Shown here: one piece after another, positions 25,474 to 33,746 of the stretch | Numbering within the stretch: position 1 is the stretch's first letter | Layout: every line of letters starts with the position of its first letter | Source of the DNA: Arenibacter sp. P308M17 | GTDB lineage: Bacteria; Bacteroidota; Bacteroidia; Flavobacteriales; Flavobacteriaceae | Assembly (NCBI RefSeq): GCF_003426735.1 | Contig: NZ_QVON01000001.1 | Span: 930,001 to 994,000 of the forward strand | Direction: 5' to 3' | DNA length: 64,000 nt | Notes under the pieces: generated by a model | Database searches by the model: none | Told to the model about the DNA's origin: nothing | What the model saw: only the letters and a program-made list of their open reading frames with translations | Position numbers and translations under genes: made by a program

Positions 25474-26466
25474 ATGAAACAACATTTATTGGCTTTACTG
25501 TCTGTTTTTATGATTGGCTATCAGTCCCTTGCCCAAGAAGGCGTTCCTGTGTATTTTGACTATTTGGCGGATAATTACTATTTGGTATACCCCTCTATGG
25601 CCGGAATAGGTGAGGGAGGAAAAATTAGGGCAACTATTAGGCAGCAATGGTTCAGTGTGGACGAAGCTCCCAATATGCAGACGTTGAACGCCCATTTTAG
25701 GGTCGGGGAAAGTAGTGGTTTTGGAGCTATCGTATTTAATGACGCCAATGGGTACCATTCCCAAACGGGACTTAAACTTACCTATGCGCATCATTTGAGA
25801 TTGGGAGGGGATTATAGAAACCTGAACCAACTTTCTTTTGGCCTCAGTGCGGGTATCCAGCAAAGTAATTTGGACGAGTCGGAGTTTGTTTCCGTAATTC
25901 CGGATCCTATAGTTACGGGTTCCAGGAATAGTGTTGGCTATTTTAATATGGATTTGGGAATGTCCTATAATTTTATGGAATTCTACGCCCACGCGGCAGT
26001 TCACAATTTAATGGGAAGGGGTAGGGACCTATATTCGGCCATTGAGTCCAATAACTTAAGAAAATATTTAATATCCTCGGGCTATGTGTTTGGAAGGAGC
26101 GAATGGCAGGTAGAGCCTTCCGTACTTTTTCAGTTCACCGAGTTTACCAAAGAAAAGGCTATCGATATCAATGCCAAGGTCTATAAGAGCGTGGATTTTG
26201 GAACGGTTTGGGGCGGGCTGTCGTACAGAAGAAGTTTTGATGGGGCACAATACCAAACCGCCAATGATTTTGGGGAACAGCGTTTACAGCTTATTACTCC
26301 TATTGTAGGGGTGAATTACAAAAATTTTCTGGTCTCTTATAACTATTCCTATCAGATGGGGGATATTAGATTTGACAACGGAGGGTTTCATCAAATTACC
26401 TTGGGGTACGATTTTGGCCAGACCGAGAAAAGATACGACTGCAAATGTCCTGCGGTCAATTATTGA
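25474..26466 (+). CDS. PorP/SprF family outer-membrane protein (unaccompanied copy)
   Basis: A type IX secretion system membrane protein of the PorP/SprF family, 330 residues. Family members anchor or deliver specific type B T9SS cargo such as SprB. A signal peptide ends near residue 20 (YQSLAQ). The YYLVYPSMAGIG segment is the family's usual NPAxAG-like start, and the pattern of amphipathic strands ends with ITLGYDF. A Cys-containing tail (KRYDCKCPAV) is unusual. Unlike the copy at 37619, no adhesin or OmpA partner adjoins it. Confidence 0.85.
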   Translation: MKQHLLALLSVFMIGYQSLAQEGVPVYFDYLADNYYLVYPSMAGIGEGGKIRATIRQQWFSVDEAPNMQTLNAHFRVGESSGFGAIVFNDANGYHSQTGLKLTYAHHLRLGGDYRNLNQLSFGLSAGIQQSNLDESEFVSVIPDPIVTGSRNSVGYFNMDLGMSYNFMEFYAHAAVHNLMGRGRDLYSAIESNNLRKYLISSGYVFGRSEWQVEPSVLFQFTEFTKEKAIDINAKVYKSVDFGTVWGGLSYRRSFDGAQYQTANDFGEQRLQLITPIVGVNYKNFLVSYNYSYQMGDIRFDNGGFHQITLGYDFGQTEKRYDCKCPAVNY

Positions 26467-26971
26467 TCCTTTGACCTGTGTTTCAAAAGCCAAAAGCCAA
26501 AAGCCATGAGCCAATAGCCCGTAGCCAAGCGTTGAAAAAAGAGAAAAGAGAAAAGAAGGCAATGGTCAATAGCCAATAGTACTGGTCTGTCGGGTCGAGC
26601 GCCCGCCCGTACCGAACCCCGATGGTTATCGGGAGAGACCTCAGTAAGCAGTAAGCAGTGAACAGTAAGCAGTGAAAAGTAAGCAGTGGATTGGCCTAGT
26701 CCTGATTATGTTGGTTAATAGGAGGTATTGCCCCCTTGAGGGGACCTTAGGGGTGAGGCTAAAGCCAATAGCCAATGGCAATAGTACTGTTATGTCGGGT
26801 CGAGCGGAGTCGAGACCTCACTAAGCAATAGGCAGTGAGATCCGTTCTTTGTCACACTGCCCACTGTTTACTGCCAACTTATCACTCATTCCATTTCAAA
26901 ACCCCTGCCTATGCGGTCAGTCAGGCCTGCCTTTGAAGGTAAATATGTGATTTCATTGCTGGGTAGTTTGG
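26467..26971. repeat. Gene-free spacer built of dispersed repeats
   Basis: The 505 bases hold low-complexity blocks (AAAGCCAAAAGCC, AGCAGTGAACAGTAAGCAGTG) and a block CCAATGGCAATAGTACTG...GGTCGAGCGGAGTCGAGACC (26772-26820), also found twice at 31668-31863. The end, 26851-26971, is a copy of the repeat seen at 44941-45090 and 61101-61257. No gene or terminator is supported. Confidence 0.7.
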
Positions 26972-28150
26972 TTACTCCCAACGATAGTTCTTCTTGGCCG
27001 CCTGTTTTTGGATGGCGGAGATCATCGCATTCTCCAATTCCCCCTTGTCATTGTCCTTTTTCTGAGAGGCTATATAGGCCTCCCTTTTTTGGTCGAGGTC
27101 TTGAATTTCTTTTTGGATATCGCTGCGTTCCCTTTTTTTGGCTGCTATGAAGGAGGTAATTTCGGCCTTGGATTTTTCCCTTAAATCCGTGGGCAATTGC
27201 TCCTTTTTTATTTTATCTATGTCAAAATCTTCGGCTTTGGAGGCATCCACCAAGTCCCAAGAGGAGTTAGTGTAGAGTCGGGACGACTTGCTTACCGCCC
27301 TTTTAACCGCAACGGCTTCCTCCATTTCCATAGCATTGCTGTCCTGGTCACTTTGCTGTCGTATTTTTGCAGCCCCTAATGCCCCGTAGGAAATATAGGT
27401 ATTGTTCAATTTGGCATTTAACCTTATGATCACATCATCGTAGGGGGTAGCTATATGTACCACTTCACGGTTATGGTCGATGGCCATATATTCCCCACCC
27501 GTTAATTGCGCCCCATTTTTCCATTCCGTATTGATGCCCTGCTCGTAGGCACCGCAAAAAATGGTATTTACAACAACGTCCTTTTCCTTGGCATTGGCAA
27601 CTGCATCCCTATAATTTAATTTTCCCTGGGTAAAAGGTTCATTGCCGGCAATAAAGATCATCTTTAGCTGGTCGGGATTTTTTCCCCAGTCCAATTGGCT
27701 CAAGGAAGTCTGTATTACCTGTCCGCAATATTCTTCCCCTCCATTGGTGGACAGGGAGAATAGTTTTTCTGAAATTTCATCCAGATCACTGCTAAAACCC
27801 AAGACCTGTTGAATATAACCTTCCCTTGAGGCCAGATTATCGTTTCCGTATTGGTAGAGGGCAATCTGTAACTGGGGCCTGCCATCGTTTCCACATTTGG
27901 CATGGGTAAATTTGTTTACAATATCCCATAATTGGGCTTTCGCCTGATTAATTAGTCCGTCCATGCTATTACTGGTATCCAGCAAGAGGGCAATCTTGAC
28001 GGTATTATTGCCAGGCTTGGAAACTTTCATGGTCATTTCGGCCATAAAAGGATCCATTAAAGTAGACCCAATATTGGGGTTGTTGCCAAAACTTTGGCCC
28101 ATTCCTAGGGCAATGGTCCCTATAACTAATAGCTGTTTTACATTTTTCAT
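26972..28150 (-). CDS. Secreted VWA-domain protein
   Basis: A 392-residue protein with a signal peptide (about 1-22) and a von Willebrand factor A domain (about 50-240). The metal-ion-dependent adhesion site begins with the DxSxS motif D58-T-S-N-S62 (LLLDTSNSM). The C-terminal third is charged and predicted to be coiled coil (IAAKKRERSDIQKEIQDLDQ). Function is unknown; VWA domains bind protein partners through a divalent metal. It is transcribed away from the histidine kinase at 28611. A dispersed repeat follows its stop directly. Confidence 0.85.
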   Translation of the reverse strand: MKNVKQLLVIGTIALGMGQSFGNNPNIGSTLMDPFMAEMTMKVSKPGNNTVKIALLLDTSNSMDGLINQAKAQLWDIVNKFTHAKCGNDGRPQLQIALYQYGNDNLASREGYIQQVLGFSSDLDEISEKLFSLSTNGGEEYCGQVIQTSLSQLDWGKNPDQLKMIFIAGNEPFTQGKLNYRDAVANAKEKDVVVNTIFCGAYEQGINTEWKNGAQLTGGEYMAIDHNREVVHIATPYDDVIIRLNAKLNNTYISYGALGAAKIRQQSDQDSNAMEMEEAVAVKRAVSKSSRLYTNSSWDLVDASKAEDFDIDKIKKEQLPTDLREKSKAEITSFIAAKKRERSDIQKEIQDLDQKREAYIASQKKDNDKGELENAMISAIQKQAAKKNYRWE

Positions 28151-28610
28151 TGGTACCTTATTTTAGTTAAACATTAATTCCAACTTGTTTTTTTAATGTG
28201 AGTTCGATTTAGGATAAATTTCAAATAATTGATAATCAATTATTTGAATTAATGCTTTTGTCTCCTCGAGCGGAGTCGAGAGGTTATTGTATTATAACGC
28301 TTTTAAATTGAGGTCTCGACTGCGCTCGACCGGACAAAATTATCATAAACAACTCATTGACAATTAAATGTCAGTTGAACTCACGTTATTTTAAGTTTTT
28401 GATATTAATCGATGATATCATTGGGTTAAAAGTAAGGGCAACATTTTTCTAAAAAAATAAGCAATGAGTAAATGGGCAATTTGAGTGAGGCAACGGGAGT
28501 TTTGGGTTCGCTAAACTTATTTTATGTTTAAAAACGGTACCAATTACAGGAAAAGGGCATTTTTTAATATGGTTAAAATCAGTTAAGTTTATCCTATTGA
28601 TCCAAAGGAT
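28151..28610. other. Divergent intergenic region with an inverted-end element and a perfect palindrome
   Basis: AATGTGAGTTCGA (about 28195-28207) and TTGAACTCACGTT (about 28375-28387) are imperfect inverted ends of a roughly 195-bp block. Inside are a 29-bp palindrome (28220-28248, TCAAATAATTGAT-A-ATCAATTATTTGA plus one flanking pair) and an inverted pair of the CTCGAGCGGAGTCGAG type (28266-28330). The 220 bases before the kinase gene look unremarkable. Confidence 0.55.
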
Positions 28611-30812
28611 ATGGCCAGATTTTTTTATATATGTTTCATCTTTGTGTTGGGTGTGGCAACGGGGCATTCCCAAATATCGCAGACCGGGTCCGATTTTGAA
28701 CTTCAGGGGGTGGTCAGGGAAAAGGAAAGTAATCAAGGCCTGGCCGGAGTGGCGGTGTCGACCAATAGTGGCGAATACACATTGACAAATGCAAAGGGGG
28801 AATTTAAAATAAAGGTAGCCCTGGGGCAGGAACTTGTCCTTGAGGGTCCCGCCATGGAAACCGTACGCCATAAAGTAACCAGCAAGGAAGATTTGGAGAT
28901 CTTGGTAGTGGCCGGAGAAAAGGAGCGTATGGGTATAAGTAAAGCAAGTAAAAGAGGGGGATCTGCTTCTTTGTACCATAGTTATATCGATTCTGCCAAT
29001 TATTACAAAAAGAGCAACATTCGAAAAAGCATCGATTTTATTACACAATCCCTTGCCCAATTGGGGATGGGGAGTAATAAGGAACAGTTGGCAATAGCAT
29101 ATACCACCCTGGGCGAGGTATACCAATATCACAAGCAGTACGATTTGGCCATCTCCAGTTACAAGGATGCCTTGGAGGCCAACAAGACATTAAAAACGTC
29201 ACTGTTACTTGGCAAGACCTATGTCCTGAACAAGGAGTATGAAGAAGCCGGGAAGTTGTTGTCACCGTTGGAGAAAGTAACTAAAATGGTACCATTTCAA
29301 AGGGTGGAGCTGTACGAGATCCTGGGAGATGCTTATGTTGGATCGGGAGATGTGGACAAAGCCGTGGCATTCTATAGCGAGGGGCTTAAAATAGCCGATA
29401 AGAACCAGATAGCCCCAAAGACCATCGATCTAAATTCCAAAATAGCCACTGCCTATGCAAAGGACAATCGCCTTCAGGAAGCAAATGCCTATTTTAATAA
29501 TTCATTGGAGCTTTCTTCCGGACAGGCACCACAACGTTCGGTTCAGGAAAAAGAGAAAGTGGCCGATTTTTACAATCAAAAAAATCAATTTGGTCAAGAA
29601 ATCCAATTGCGAAAAAAGAGTTTGGAGGATTTAAGGAAAATTCCCAAAAACGAGGCGACAGATGGCTTGTCCATGGAAAGCGATTCCATATCGGCACAAA
29701 GGATAAATTATAAAATCGCTAATGCCTATATTGCCCAGGACAAGTATGATGAGGCCATACCTTATTTGGAAGAGAGCATAAAGGATGCGGATGTTGACGA
29801 TGATTTGTTGGTCCGTAAGGATGCCACCCGAAAATTATCGGAAGTATATAAATATAAGGGCGATTACACCAAAGCCTTGGAGACCTATCAGGAGTATGTG
29901 GCCGTGGTAGATACCCTATATGTAAGAAAGGAACAGGAAATAGCCAGGGCGGCCAGATTTAATAGGGAACTGGCCGCTAAGCAAAGTAGAATATCCGGTC
30001 TTGAACAGGAGCGGGAGCTCAATCAAAGTAAATACAGCCTGGCACTGACCGAGCAGAAATTGGTGGCCGAAAGTATTAAACGGCAAAATTGGATTATTTA
30101 TTCCCTGATTTTTGGAATGTTATTGATGGGATTGGCGGCCTACTTCTTTTACAGGAGCAATAAGCAACAAAAGTTGGCCAATAATTTATTGGCCCTCAGA
30201 TCCCTAAGGTCGCAAATGAACCCCCATTTTATCTTCAATGCCCTTAACTCGGTCAATAATTTTATTGCAAAAAGCGATGAAAGAAGTGCAAATAGGTATT
30301 TGAGCGATTTTTCAACCCTGATGCGGGCCGTATTGGAAAATTCCGATGAGGATTTTATTCCGCTGTCCAAGGAGCTGGAATTGTTGGAACTCTACACCAA
30401 GTTGGAGCATTCACGTTTTTCGGATAAATTCGACTACCTAATACTAGTGGACGAAGGAATTGATATTGATGCTTTTCAAATTCCGCCCATGTTGTTGCAA
30501 CCTTATATTGAAAATGCCATCTGGCACGGCCTTAGATATAGGGAGGACAAGGGTTTTTTAAAAATTGAACTGAAACAAAAAGATAAGTTTGCCTTGGAAA
30601 TTTCCATAACGGACAATGGTATTGGCAGAAAAAAATCGGCCGCCCTAAAGACCCAAAATCAGAAGAAACAAAAATCGAAGGGGATGGGCAACATCAAAAA
30701 GAGAATAGAAATATTGAACGATATGTATAAGGATAAGGTAGCTGTTCTTATTTCCGATCTGGAAACCAATGGTTCCGGTACCAAAGTGCTGTTTACAATA
30801 AAAAGGGATTGA
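28611..30812 (+). CDS. TPR-containing LytS-type sensor histidine kinase
   Basis: A 733-residue histidine kinase paired with the LytTR regulator that follows. Order: signal peptide (about 1-21), a carboxypeptidase-regulatory-like beta domain (about 32-100), then tetratricopeptide repeats (about 125-440) making a periplasmic sensor. A coiled coil and a single membrane helix (about 494-512) follow. The His_kinase domain has the phosphoacceptor in QMNPHFIFNALNSVNNFI (H539), and the HATPase has IPPMLLQPYIENAIWHGL and DNGIGR. The inserted beta domain at the mature N-terminus is less common than plain TPR kinases. The gene ends 70 bases before its regulator. Confidence 0.93.
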   Translation: MARFFYICFIFVLGVATGHSQISQTGSDFELQGVVREKESNQGLAGVAVSTNSGEYTLTNAKGEFKIKVALGQELVLEGPAMETVRHKVTSKEDLEILVVAGEKERMGISKASKRGGSASLYHSYIDSANYYKKSNIRKSIDFITQSLAQLGMGSNKEQLAIAYTTLGEVYQYHKQYDLAISSYKDALEANKTLKTSLLLGKTYVLNKEYEEAGKLLSPLEKVTKMVPFQRVELYEILGDAYVGSGDVDKAVAFYSEGLKIADKNQIAPKTIDLNSKIATAYAKDNRLQEANAYFNNSLELSSGQAPQRSVQEKEKVADFYNQKNQFGQEIQLRKKSLEDLRKIPKNEATDGLSMESDSISAQRINYKIANAYIAQDKYDEAIPYLEESIKDADVDDDLLVRKDATRKLSEVYKYKGDYTKALETYQEYVAVVDTLYVRKEQEIARAARFNRELAAKQSRISGLEQERELNQSKYSLALTEQKLVAESIKRQNWIIYSLIFGMLLMGLAAYFFYRSNKQQKLANNLLALRSLRSQMNPHFIFNALNSVNNFIAKSDERSANRYLSDFSTLMRAVLENSDEDFIPLSKELELLELYTKLEHSRFSDKFDYLILVDEGIDIDAFQIPPMLLQPYIENAIWHGLRYREDKGFLKIELKQKDKFALEISITDNGIGRKKSAALKTQNQKKQKSKGMGNIKKRIEILNDMYKDKVAVLISDLETNGSGTKVLFTIKRD

Positions 30813-30882
30813 TCAAGGATGGGAATGTTGGGGTCTTTGGTTTAACGGATTTGAGTATTCCTCCAAAAAAGATATATAAAAG

Positions 30883-31614
30883 ATGAAGCTAAACGCTATA
30901 ATCGTTGAAGACGAGGCCAATAGTAGGGAAATTTTACGTAATTATCTGGCCAAATATTGTCCCACTGTTAATCTAAAAGGCGAAGCGGCAACCATTAAGG
31001 ATGGACTGGCCTTAGTAGAAGGCAACGACCTTGATGTGGTATTCCTGGATGTGGAAATGCCCTATGGCAATGCTTTTGATTTGTTGGATCGGCTGCCGGA
31101 CCGTAATTTTGAGATCGTATTTGTCACGGCCTACAACCAGTACGCCATGGATGCCCTTAACGCCCATGCCGCCTATTATTTAATGAAGCCCATTAGCATA
31201 GATGAGCTCATAAAGGCAGTAGATTATGTAACGGAAATACGTCAGAAGGAGAGGGCCATTGGGGACCGGGTGCTAACGCCTAAATTCAATAAGGTGGAGG
31301 GAAAAATAACCCTGCCGCAACAAGATGGTTTTCAGGTGCTGGATGTAGCCGATATTTTGTATTGCAAGGCCGATGACAACTACACTGAAATATATTTGGA
31401 GAAGCAAAAAATTCTGGTGAGCAAAACCTTAAAATATTTTGAGGAGGCTTTAGAAGATTATTCCTTTGCCCGAATTCATAAGTCGTACCTCGTAAACCTT
31501 AACGAAGTGGTAAAATATAAAAGGGGAAAAGGGGGCAGTGTGGTGATTTCCAATGGCAAGGAGCTAATGGTCTCTGCTTCGAGAAAGAAGGATCTGCTGT
31601 CCTATTTTGAATAG
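30883..31614 (+). CDS. LytTR-family response regulator
   Basis: A 243-residue regulator. The receiver domain (1-120) has acidic residues E9-D10-E11, phosphoacceptor D56 (VVFLDVEMP), T82 and K102 (YLMKPIS). The LytTR DNA-binding domain is at about 138-243, with ILYCKADDNYTEIYLE and FARIHKSYLVNLNEV. It is the cognate partner of the upstream kinase. Target genes are not evident from the sequence. Confidence 0.95.
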   Translation: MKLNAIIVEDEANSREILRNYLAKYCPTVNLKGEAATIKDGLALVEGNDLDVVFLDVEMPYGNAFDLLDRLPDRNFEIVFVTAYNQYAMDALNAHAAYYLMKPISIDELIKAVDYVTEIRQKERAIGDRVLTPKFNKVEGKITLPQQDGFQVLDVADILYCKADDNYTEIYLEKQKILVSKTLKYFEEALEDYSFARIHKSYLVNLNEVVKYKRGKGGSVVISNGKELMVSASRKKDLLSYFE

Positions 31615-31939
31615 GATGGGAAGCAGTAAACGGTAAACAGTGAGCAGTGGCAGGCAAAAGCCAAAAGCCAATGGCAATAGTGCTGTTTATGTCTGGTCGA
31701 GCGGAGTCGAGACCTTAGTTAGCCCGTGGCCTAAAGCCAATAGCCAATGGCCAGAAGCCAATAGCCATGAGTTGAAAAAAGAAAAAAGAAGGCAAAGGCC
31801 AATAGCCAGTAGCCAATGGCAATAGTGCTGTTTATGTCCGGTCGAGCGGAGTCGAGACCTTAGTAGGCAGTAATCATTAATCAGTAATCAGTAATCAGTG
31901 AACAGTGGAAAACAAGAAACCATAAACAAACTAATTGAG
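31615..31939. repeat. Gene-free spacer with a 51-bp direct repeat
   Basis: CCAATGGCAATAGTGCTG...GAGTCGAGACCTTAG occurs at 31668-31718 and 31813-31863 with about one mismatch. A diverged copy is at 26772-26820. The flanks are AAGCCAATAGCC and AGTAATCAGTAATCAGT simple repeats. No promoter for the next gene is clear. Confidence 0.75.
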
Positions 31940-32449
31940 ATGATAAAAACGATAAATGGGAAATCGCCCCAAATAGGAGAGGATTGTTATATTGCGGAGA
32001 ATGCCACCATAGTAGGGGAGGTAAGCATGGGAAACCAATGTAGTATCTGGTTCAATGCGGTATTAAGAGGGGACGTACATTATATAAAAATGGGCAACAA
32101 GGTAAACGTACAGGACGGTGCCGTTATCCATTGCACCTATTTAAAGTCGCCCACCACTATTGGCAACAATGTATCCATAGGTCACAACGCCATTGTCCAC
32201 GGCTGTACCATTCATGACAATGTCCTAATAGGTATGGGCAGTATCGTCATGGACGATTGTGTGGTGGAAAGCAATAGTATCATTGCGGCAGGTGCGGTGC
32301 TCACCAAGGGAACCCATGTACCTTCAGGTACTGTTTTTGCGGGGATGCCGGCAAAAAAGATTAAGGATGTCAGCACTGAACTCAGTATCGGGGAGGTAGA
32401 GCGCATAGCCAATAATTATGTAAAATATTCCAGTTGGTTCAAGGAATGA
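31940..32449 (+). CDS. Gamma-carbonic-anhydrase-like hexapeptide protein
   Basis: A 169-residue left-handed beta-helix protein of the gamma-carbonic anhydrase/YrdA/PaaY group. The ATG at 31940 is chosen; a GTG 42 bases upstream lies in repeat sequence. Hexapeptide repeats run through most of the protein. The three metal-ligand histidines are likely those in VIHCTY, IGHNAIVHGC. Arg in WFNAVLRGD and Gln in NVQDGAVIHC also fit the family. Enzyme activity in this group is variable, so carbonic anhydrase activity is only possible. Confidence 0.9.
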   Translation: MIKTINGKSPQIGEDCYIAENATIVGEVSMGNQCSIWFNAVLRGDVHYIKMGNKVNVQDGAVIHCTYLKSPTTIGNNVSIGHNAIVHGCTIHDNVLIGMGSIVMDDCVVESNSIIAAGAVLTKGTHVPSGTVFAGMPAKKIKDVSTELSIGEVERIANNYVKYSSWFKE

Positions 32450-32668
32450 TTTTTTTATATTTAAAGATGCTTCAAGGATTACGTTTTAGGTCTGTAGGCT
32501 TTTAGAAAGGATTTCCGATCCGCCAGAACGGTACGGACGGGCCTGCCTTTGCCGGTAGGCAGGGTCGGAACTGTCTTTTTGGACAGTTCCGGGTGAGGTC
32601 TGAAAATCGGAATGTATGTTGGGAAATCCAAATGGACATTAAATCATGCATTCCTAATCAAATAATCT

Positions 32669-32676
32669 TATTTTTG
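32669..32676 (+). promoter_or_regulatory. Probable -7 element of fabD
   Basis: TATTTTTG fits TAnnTTTG and lies 31 bases before the fabD ATG. The -33 half is not obvious. The upstream part of the spacer (32520-32610) is a GC-rich palindromic tract with AACTGTC-TTTTTG-GACAGTT. Confidence 0.4.
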
Positions 32677-32706
32677 CCCCTATATAAAATAGTTAAAAAT
32701 AAACAT

Positions 32707-33591
32707 ATGAACGCATATATTTTTCCTGGACAGGGAGCGCAATTTGTAGGAATGGGATTGGATCTTTATGAAAAATATCCCTATGCGCAAAAAATGTTCG
32801 AAACTGCCAATGAAATTTTAGGCTTTTCCATTACAGACCTTATGTTTGAAGGTACTGCGGAGGACCTAAAGGAGACCAAGGTTACTCAGCCGGCCATCTT
32901 TTTGCATTCGGTGGTCATGGGCAAGGTGATGGGGTCCAGCTTTAGGCCGGATATGGTAGCGGGACATTCTTTGGGCGAATTTTCCGCATTGGTGGCCAAT
33001 GGGGCGTTGGACTTTGAAGATGGGTTGAAATTGGTGTTCCAGAGGGCAATGGCCATGCAAAAGGCCTGTGAAATACAGCCAAGCACCATGGCGGCGGTAT
33101 TGGGGCTGGATGATGCCATTGTGGAGAAAATATGTGCGGAAGTACAGGGTATTGTAGTACCTGCCAATTATAATTGCCCGGGACAATTGGTCATCTCCGG
33201 GGAAGTGGGGGCTATAAATATCGCCTGTGAAAAGTTGAAGGAGGCCGGAGCCAGAAGGGCCTTGGTACTGCCGGTGGGCGGGGCCTTCCATTCCCCTTTA
33301 ATGGAGCCGGCTAGGGAGGAATTGGCAGCGGCCATAGAAAGTACGGTTTTTAAAACCCCAAGCTGTGCCATATACCAAAATGTGACCACTACCGCGGTTA
33401 CGGATCCGGAGGCCATAAAGACAAATTTAATTGCCCAATTGACGGCCCCAGTAAAATGGACCCAAAGCGTGCAGCAGATGGTAGCGGACGGGGCCACTTT
33501 GTTTACGGAAGTAGGACCGGGGAAAGTGCTTCAGGGCCTGGTGAAAAAAATCCACCCTGTCGCCGAAACTAGGTCTGCGGAGCTTTCTTAA
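32707..33591 (+). CDS. fabD: Malonyl-CoA:ACP transacylase
   Basis: FabD transfers malonyl from CoA to acyl carrier protein at the start of fatty acid synthesis. It has 294 residues from the ATG at 32707; the frame is open further upstream but that stretch has no homology-like features. Catalytic motifs: FPGQGAQ (6-12), nucleophile S88 in AGHSLGE, His195 in GGAFHSPLM. The C-terminal GPGKVLQGLVKKI is typical. It stands alone, without other fab genes. Confidence 0.97.
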   Translation: MNAYIFPGQGAQFVGMGLDLYEKYPYAQKMFETANEILGFSITDLMFEGTAEDLKETKVTQPAIFLHSVVMGKVMGSSFRPDMVAGHSLGEFSALVANGALDFEDGLKLVFQRAMAMQKACEIQPSTMAAVLGLDDAIVEKICAEVQGIVVPANYNCPGQLVISGEVGAINIACEKLKEAGARRALVLPVGGAFHSPLMEPAREELAAAIESTVFKTPSCAIYQNVTTTAVTDPEAIKTNLIAQLTAPVKWTQSVQQMVADGATLFTEVGPGKVLQGLVKKIHPVAETRSAELS

Positions 33592-33746
33592 ACGGGCCGA
33601 CTTTAGTTTATTGCCGTTCATCCGATAAATGTATATTTAACCCTGATTCTTAGGATGGTGGTCTATTTTTTTATTAATATTGATTCCCTGTTTTGGGGAT
33701 ATGGTAAGGCCGTTCCCCAATTAAATCTTTGAATGAAAGACCGGCT

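Noticed and set aside
31640-31825. 61-codon plus-strand frame of SSGVETL/KANSQWPEANS type
   Set aside because: Made of simple and dispersed repeats.
32593-32706. Upstream extension of the fabD frame
   Set aside because: FabD homologs begin at the M-x-x-x-FPGQG motif, so the start is 32707; the upstream stretch also contains the likely -7 element.
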